Shown: positions 59,688-64,000 of the stretch, one piece after another | Layout of the letters: each line of letters starts with the position of its first letter | How positions within the stretch are numbered: the first letter of the stretch is position 1 | From: 66-474 sp036278635 | Lineage (GTDB): Bacteria; Pseudomonadota; Gammaproteobacteria; Xanthomonadales; Rhodanobacteraceae | DNA: 64,000 nucleotides | Assembly: GCA_036278635.1 (NCBI GenBank) | Contig: DASUKQ010000165.1 | Span: 6,140 to 70,139 of the forward strand | Direction of reading: 5' to 3' | Position numbers and translations under genes: made by a program | The notes under the pieces: model-generated | Database searches by the model: none | Seen by the model: the letters and a program-made list of their open reading frames with translations, nothing else | What the model was told of the DNA's origin: nothing

Positions 59688-61625
59688 ATGGCTTCTCCAA
59701 CAGCTCCCGACACGGCACGCCATTCCCCCGCCGCCCGCATTGCGGTCATCGTGGCGCTCGCGATCGCGTTCGTCCTGTGCACGGCGTGGTTCGATGGTGG
59801 CAAGGACATCGTGCCGTTGTCACTGTGGATGCACCCCGACTGGATGCCATGGTGGAACACCCCGCTGCGGATGTTCTGCAATGCGTTGCCGGGCCTGTTG
59901 CTGGCGGGCGTCCTGTTGGCGTGGACCCGCCGCGCGGGCTGGTCGTTCGTGCTCGCGTTCGGGATCCAGACACTGCTCTACGGCGTCAACACGATCAAGG
60001 TCCACAACCTCGCGATCCCGCTGATGCCCGCCGATTTCCGACTGCTCGGACAACTCGGGGCGGGGGTCGGCGAGCTGCTCTCGGGGTATCTGCCCCACGT
60101 TGCGCTGCTGCTGGTGGCGTTGCTCGTCGTCATCGTGATCCTGGTCTTCTGGTTCCGGGTCGAACCGCCGTTGTTGCCCCGACGTTCGCGTCCGTGGCGC
60201 GCCGGTTTCGCGGTCGTGCTGTTTGCGGCGCTGGTCACCCTGACGGCGGCGGTACCGTTCTGGAACGGGTTGTACAACCCCAAACTGCTGGGGATGCAGC
60301 CGTGGTCGCCGATGGCCACCCGACAGCACAACGGACTGATCGGCTCGTTGATGCTGTTCCACCTGCAATACGGCGCACAACACCGCAAGGCCAACGTGCC
60401 CGATGCGCTCGCGCTGATGGCCGAATACGAGCCGCAGATCGCCGCACGCACACGGGCGCCGGCCGCGGAGACGCAGAAACCCGACATCGTCGTGATCCTC
60501 TCCGAATCGTTTTTCGATCCGACGATCATGAACGGCTACCCGCCCGGCACGGACCTCACGCCGAACCTGCATCGCCTCGAACGGCACGGGGTTTCGGGAT
60601 GGCTGCACGTGCCGACCTTCGGCGGCGGCACCATCCGCACCGAATTCGAAGTGCTGACCGGGTTGCCGCTTCGCTACTTCCCGGAAGTGCAGTTTCCGTA
60701 CCTGCAGATCCACCGGAAGGAGATTCCGGGCATCGTGCGCACACTCGAGAAAATCGGATACAGGACACTGGCCGTGCACGGCAACAATCCGGGTTTCTGG
60801 AATCGCACCGAAGCCTTCAAGGAACTCGGGTTCGACAAGTTCATCTCGATCGCCGACTTTCCGCCCAACGACGATGCCGACGACGGCAAGTACATGTCGG
60901 ACAAGGCGTTCACCGACGAGGTACTTCGCCAGTTGCCGGCTTCGGGGCCGCCGCGGTTCGTGCTCGGCATCAGCATCGAGGCGCACGGCCCGTACGACCA
61001 GAGCTACGGCATCGACAGCGCGGCACGTGACGCGATCCCGGTCCCGAAGGGCGTCACCGATTCACAGGCCAAACTGGAGCTGCAGAATTACATCTACCAC
61101 ATGCAGCACGCCGACCGGCAATTGGGTCGCCTCGTCGATACGCTTGCGCAGCGCAAACGCCGCACCCTGGTCGTGTTTTTCGGCGACCACCTGCCGGCGC
61201 TGGTCCCGGCGTTCCAGCAAGCCGGATTCACGAATGGTGAGGGTTTTCTGGAGCAGACGGTGCCCTACGTCCTGATCGATACCGCACACATGGATCATGC
61301 GACACGACAAAACGTGGCGGCATGGCAGTTGCCCGGGATGCTGCTCGACAAGGCCGACATCCGCGACCCGTGGTTCGTGTTGACACAGTTGGTCGGTCCG
61401 GAACTGGCGTCGCTGACCCGCGCCCCGGATGCACCCGTCGCTCCGGAAACCGCGCAACAAAAGCGACTCGACGAAGGCATGCGCAACGTCGCCGACCTGC
61501 GCCTGCATGACAAGCTGGACGCGCTCTGGCCCAGGGCGGCTGCGATGGCACGGCAACGTCCGTCACCCGAGACGCAGCCGGCGACCACGCACGCGTCGTC
61601 GCTGGCCGCCCACGGCGCCGGATGA
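59688..61625 (+). CDS. LTA synthase-like alkaline-phosphatase-superfamily transferase
   Basis: A 645-residue inner-membrane protein with about five N-terminal transmembrane helices (IAVIVALAIAFVLCTAWF; ALLLVALLVVIVILVFWF; AGFAVVLFAALVTLTAAV) and a periplasmic sulfatase-fold domain. It shows ILSESFFDP for metal binding, GGGTIRTEFE with the probable Thr nucleophile, and VFFGDHLPAL for the second metal cluster. Gram-negative members transfer phosphoglycerol or phosphoethanolamine to glucans or lipids; which one is unclear. An Ala/Thr-rich tail follows the catalytic domain. It is transcribed alone. Confidence 0.88.
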   Translation: MASPTAPDTARHSPAARIAVIVALAIAFVLCTAWFDGGKDIVPLSLWMHPDWMPWWNTPLRMFCNALPGLLLAGVLLAWTRRAGWSFVLAFGIQTLLYGVNTIKVHNLAIPLMPADFRLLGQLGAGVGELLSGYLPHVALLLVALLVVIVILVFWFRVEPPLLPRRSRPWRAGFAVVLFAALVTLTAAVPFWNGLYNPKLLGMQPWSPMATRQHNGLIGSLMLFHLQYGAQHRKANVPDALALMAEYEPQIAARTRAPAAETQKPDIVVILSESFFDPTIMNGYPPGTDLTPNLHRLERHGVSGWLHVPTFGGGTIRTEFEVLTGLPLRYFPEVQFPYLQIHRKEIPGIVRTLEKIGYRTLAVHGNNPGFWNRTEAFKELGFDKFISIADFPPNDDADDGKYMSDKAFTDEVLRQLPASGPPRFVLGISIEAHGPYDQSYGIDSAARDAIPVPKGVTDSQAKLELQNYIYHMQHADRQLGRLVDTLAQRKRRTLVVFFGDHLPALVPAFQQAGFTNGEGFLEQTVPYVLIDTAHMDHATRQNVAAWQLPGMLLDKADIRDPWFVLTQLVGPELASLTRAPDAPVAPETAQQKRLDEGMRNVADLRLHDKLDALWPRAAAMARQRPSPETQPATTHASSLAAHGAG

Positions 61626-61780
61626 ATCAACGCGGGAGGTACCGCGCTGCCTTGCGGAGGCTTGCAACGACACGCTCACCGAGGCACCGGGGGGCGCTGT
61701 CCGGGCCAACGCACGCGGCAAGCATCCGCGCACGCACGCGCCAACGACGTCTGACGGGCGCGGTGCGACAATTTGCCGCA

Positions 61781-61830
61781 TTGCCGGACACGCGGGCGTG
61801 CCTATCATGCGAATAATTATCACTTGCATG
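61781..61830 (+). promoter_or_regulatory. Promoter with candidate Fur box
   Basis: TTGCCG (61781-61786) and TATCAT (61803-61808) with a 16-base spacer are followed by the AT-rich imperfect palindrome CATGCGAATAATTATCACTT (61806-61825). That palindrome resembles the Fur-box type GAGAATAATTCTC found before siderophore-receptor genes. It lies just ahead of a TonB receptor gene, so iron control is likely. Confidence 0.55.
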
Positions 61831-61858
61831 GAACACGAGCTTGTTCGTGGGGATACTC

Positions 61859-64000
61859 ATGGCCGCGTCGGCGGCTTCCGGCGTTGCGTCCATGGCCCCG
61901 TCGCCGCAGACCCTGCCGACTGTCAACGTGGAAGCCGCGCCATTGCCGTCCGCACCCGTCGGCGTGAGCGTGCGCACGACGCGCAAGCAGTTGGCGAAGC
62001 AGAACATCGCCGACAGTGCGGCGGTGCTGCGTTACTTTCCCAACCTGCAAGTGCGCCAGCGCTACATCGGCGACCCCAATGCCATCATCAGCGGGCGCGA
62101 TTCCGGCACCCTGCAGAGCGCACGCAGCCTGGTCTATGCCGACGGCCTGCTGCTTTCCAACTTCATGACCAATGGCTGGAACGGCGGGCCGCGCTGGGGA
62201 ATGGTGGCGCCGCAGTCGATCGAGTCGGTGGAGGTGCTGTACGGGCCGTACTCCGCGCTATATCCGGGCAACTCGATCGGCAACACCGTGCTGATCCACA
62301 CCCGGCTGCCGGATGGCTTCACCGCCGGCGCCGCTGCGCAGTTTCTCTCGCAGGACTACCACGACGATTACGGTGCGCGCAGCCGCTACGACGGGCATCG
62401 TCTCGCGGCACACCTGGGCGACCACAACGGACGCTGGCGCTGGCTGGTGTCGGTCGACCAGCTCGACAACCACGGCCAGCCGATGCAGTACGCCGTGGCC
62501 AGGGCCGGCGGCGACCCGGCCAACGCGGTCGCGGTGAACGGTGCCACGCTCGATCGCAACATCAACGGCAGTCCGCGCCTGATCTTCGGCGCCAACAGCA
62601 TCGAGCACACCCGACAGGCGCAGGCAACGCTGCAGGCCAGCGTGGATCTCACCGACAACATCGAAGCGCGCTTCACCCTCGGCGGCTGGCACAACCGCGC
62701 GTTCGACGCCACCCGCAGTTTCCTTCGCGACGCCGCGGGTCAACCGGTGTGGGGCGGCACGATCCTGGCCGACGGCCGGACGTGGACGCTGCCTGCCAGC
62801 GGCCTCGCGCCGAGTGCGTTCGACCAGACCCACGTGTTGATCGGCGCCCAACTGGACGGTCGTTTCGACAATGGCTGGCACTGGGAAGCCGTCGCCAGCC
62901 ACTACGATTTCCAGCGCGATCTGGAGCACGATGCCGCCGCCGCGCAAGCCGATGCCAGCACGCTCGCCGACATGAGCGGCTCCGGCTGGGACACGTTCGA
63001 CCTGCGCACCTCGGGGCCCCTCGGCGAAAACAACACGCTGTACGCCGGCGCGCACCTCGACCGCTACCTGCTCGATTCGCACGTGTCCGCCACCCGCAAC
63101 TGGCGCGGTGATGCAGGGGATGGCGGGCAGGTCAGCGCCTACGGCGGCCGCACGCAAACCCGAGCACTGTACGTGCAGGACATCTGGGACCTGGCACCGG
63201 CATGGAGCCTGGCGCTGGGTGCGCGCTGGGAACAGTGGCGTGCGTATCGTGGATCGCTCGCGAACGCCACCACTACCGTCGCCTACCCGAGCCGCCGGCG
63301 CAGCGACGTATCGCCCAAGGCCAGTCTCGAATGGCGCTTTGCCAGCGCCTGGCGCTTGCGGTTGTCATTCGGCAAGGCGGTGCGCTACCCGACCGTGGAG
63401 GAACTGTTCCAGGGGTCGTTGTCGAACAACACCATCGTCAACAACAACCCGAACCTCGAGCCCGAACGCGACTGGTCCACCGACCTCGACCTGGTGCGTG
63501 ACCTGCCCAACGGTCAATGGCGGGTGTCGCTGTACCAGGATCGCTTCGCCGACACGTTGTACTCGCAAACCGACATCACGCTGCCGGTGCCGGTAACCAG
63601 CGTGCAGAACATCGATGCGGTGCGCATGCGCGGGATCGAAGGCGCCCTGCAACTGCGCGACGTATTCCCTGGCGTCGATCTCGACGCCAGCGTGGCATGG
63701 AACGATGCGGTGACCTTGCGCGACGCGCAATATCCGCTGGCCGACGGCAAGCGGTTTCCGCGCATCCCGCGGGTGCGGGCCAGCCTGTTCGCCAACTGGC
63801 GCTTTGCAACGGGGTGGGATGTGTCGCTGGGCGTGCGCCGTTCCGGGCGACAGTATTCCACCCTCGACAACAGCGATTTCGTGAACACCTACGGCGCGGT
63901 CAGCGCCTTCACCGTGGCGGACGCCAAGTTGCGCTGGCACTTTGCACGACAATGGACCGCGTCGCTGGGCGTGGACAACCTCACCAACGAACGTTACTGG
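61859..64000 (+). CDS. TonB-dependent receptor (3' truncated by the window end)
   Basis: The frame runs from a stop at 61814 to the window end without interruption (at least 714 residues). The N-terminus has a signal-like stretch (LFVGILMAASAASGVASM), a TonB-box-like LPTVNVEA and a plug domain (LRYFPNLQVRQRYIGDPNAI, SIESVEVLYGPYSALYPGN). The barrel includes GKAVRYPTVEELFQG and, at the end of the window, SLGVDNLTNERYW. The start is uncertain. The ATG at 61859 has GGGG upstream; the TTG at 61841 would give a more complete signal peptide. Together with the Fur-like box, a metal or siderophore receptor is the best guess. Confidence 0.85.
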   Translation, partial: MAASAASGVASMAPSPQTLPTVNVEAAPLPSAPVGVSVRTTRKQLAKQNIADSAAVLRYFPNLQVRQRYIGDPNAIISGRDSGTLQSARSLVYADGLLLSNFMTNGWNGGPRWGMVAPQSIESVEVLYGPYSALYPGNSIGNTVLIHTRLPDGFTAGAAAQFLSQDYHDDYGARSRYDGHRLAAHLGDHNGRWRWLVSVDQLDNHGQPMQYAVARAGGDPANAVAVNGATLDRNINGSPRLIFGANSIEHTRQAQATLQASVDLTDNIEARFTLGGWHNRAFDATRSFLRDAAGQPVWGGTILADGRTWTLPASGLAPSAFDQTHVLIGAQLDGRFDNGWHWEAVASHYDFQRDLEHDAAAAQADASTLADMSGSGWDTFDLRTSGPLGENNTLYAGAHLDRYLLDSHVSATRNWRGDAGDGGQVSAYGGRTQTRALYVQDIWDLAPAWSLALGARWEQWRAYRGSLANATTTVAYPSRRRSDVSPKASLEWRFASAWRLRLSFGKAVRYPTVEELFQGSLSNNTIVNNNPNLEPERDWSTDLDLVRDLPNGQWRVSLYQDRFADTLYSQTDITLPVPVTSVQNIDAVRMRGIEGALQLRDVFPGVDLDASVAWNDAVTLRDAQYPLADGKRFPRIPRVRASLFANWRFATGWDVSLGVRRSGRQYSTLDNSDFVNTYGAVSAFTVADAKLRWHFARQWTASLGVDNLTNERYW

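Noticed and set aside
57953..61030. Long open frame on the plus strand opposite glnE and overlapping the LTA-synthase-like gene
   Set aside because: It is a shadow of the minus-strand glnE codon bias in GC-rich DNA; it shows no family motif and runs through a repeat element.

Overview
The window reads as one contiguous, chromosomal, high-GC gammaproteobacterial segment. Gene content and order point to the order Lysobacterales (Xanthomonadales). The evidence is lptM-dapF-DUF484-xerC followed by hslVU and DUF971, a Xanthomonas-type HslV with a short propeptide, two TonB-dependent receptors, GTAG-class REP palindromes, and a peptide-modification cassette that I know mainly from Xanthomonadaceae and Rhodanobacteraceae. 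I see no rRNA, tRNA, prophage, insertion sequence or CRISPR. Almost everything looks core, but the intergenic space is crowded with several families of short dispersed palindromic repeats.

Layout. 1-6438: a 5'-truncated cNMP-gated patatin, a gamma-carbonic anhydrase, aroE, and a RimK-like ATP-grasp ligase divergent from a GNAT acetyltransferase. 6602-10266: an exported Sel1-like protein behind a promoter with two identical-type operators, then lptM-dapF-DUF484-xerC. 10389-15224: a TonB receptor followed by a TPR-sulfotransferase. 15493-18777: hslVU with a heat-shock-like promoter, a conserved hypothetical gene and DUF971. 18851-24906: a GFA protein, a SNF2 helicase, gpsA-secB and rpmBG. 25244-32202: two small envelope proteins, a fatty-acid desaturase, a Gld-type ABC operon and mutM. 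32510-35560: PII, ubiK, comM and a GIY-YIG gene bracketed by repeats. 35781-41034: a SagB-type dehydrogenase, a leader-like small peptide, a cyclase-TPR protein and a cNMP-GGDEF protein. 41285-45400: the glyoxylate shunt (aceBA) with a divergent LysR regulator. 45469-50228: a lipoprotein, an acyltransferase, arfB, an unknown gene and rep. 50382-56241: an LPS/lipid A and core cluster. 56627-64000: glnE, an LTA-synthase-like phosphatase/transferase and a truncated, probably Fur-controlled TonB receptor.

The most interesting functional unit is at about 35.8-41.0 kb. It holds a candidate ribosomally made peptide with a nitrile-hydratase/Nif11-like leader, a SagB-like flavin dehydrogenase and a class III nucleotidyl cyclase fused to TPRs, next to a cNMP-binding diguanylate cyclase. 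No YcaO, LanM, protease or transporter is present, and the peptide has no Cys, so the modification chemistry is not obvious.

The most interesting structural observation is the repeat landscape. There are at least five families: GTAG REPs; a composite two-hairpin element with a conserved ACAACAGCCGCTTCG tail in six near-complete copies; GGGACC/GGGACTC tandem repeats; CGTCATCCCGG hairpins; and a GTAGGTTGGG palindrome. Several of these supply the stop codons or the C-terminal residues of neighbouring genes (gamma-CA, xerC, hslV, DUF971, GFA, lpxL-like, GT2). All family names come from reading the sequence and memory; no searches were run.
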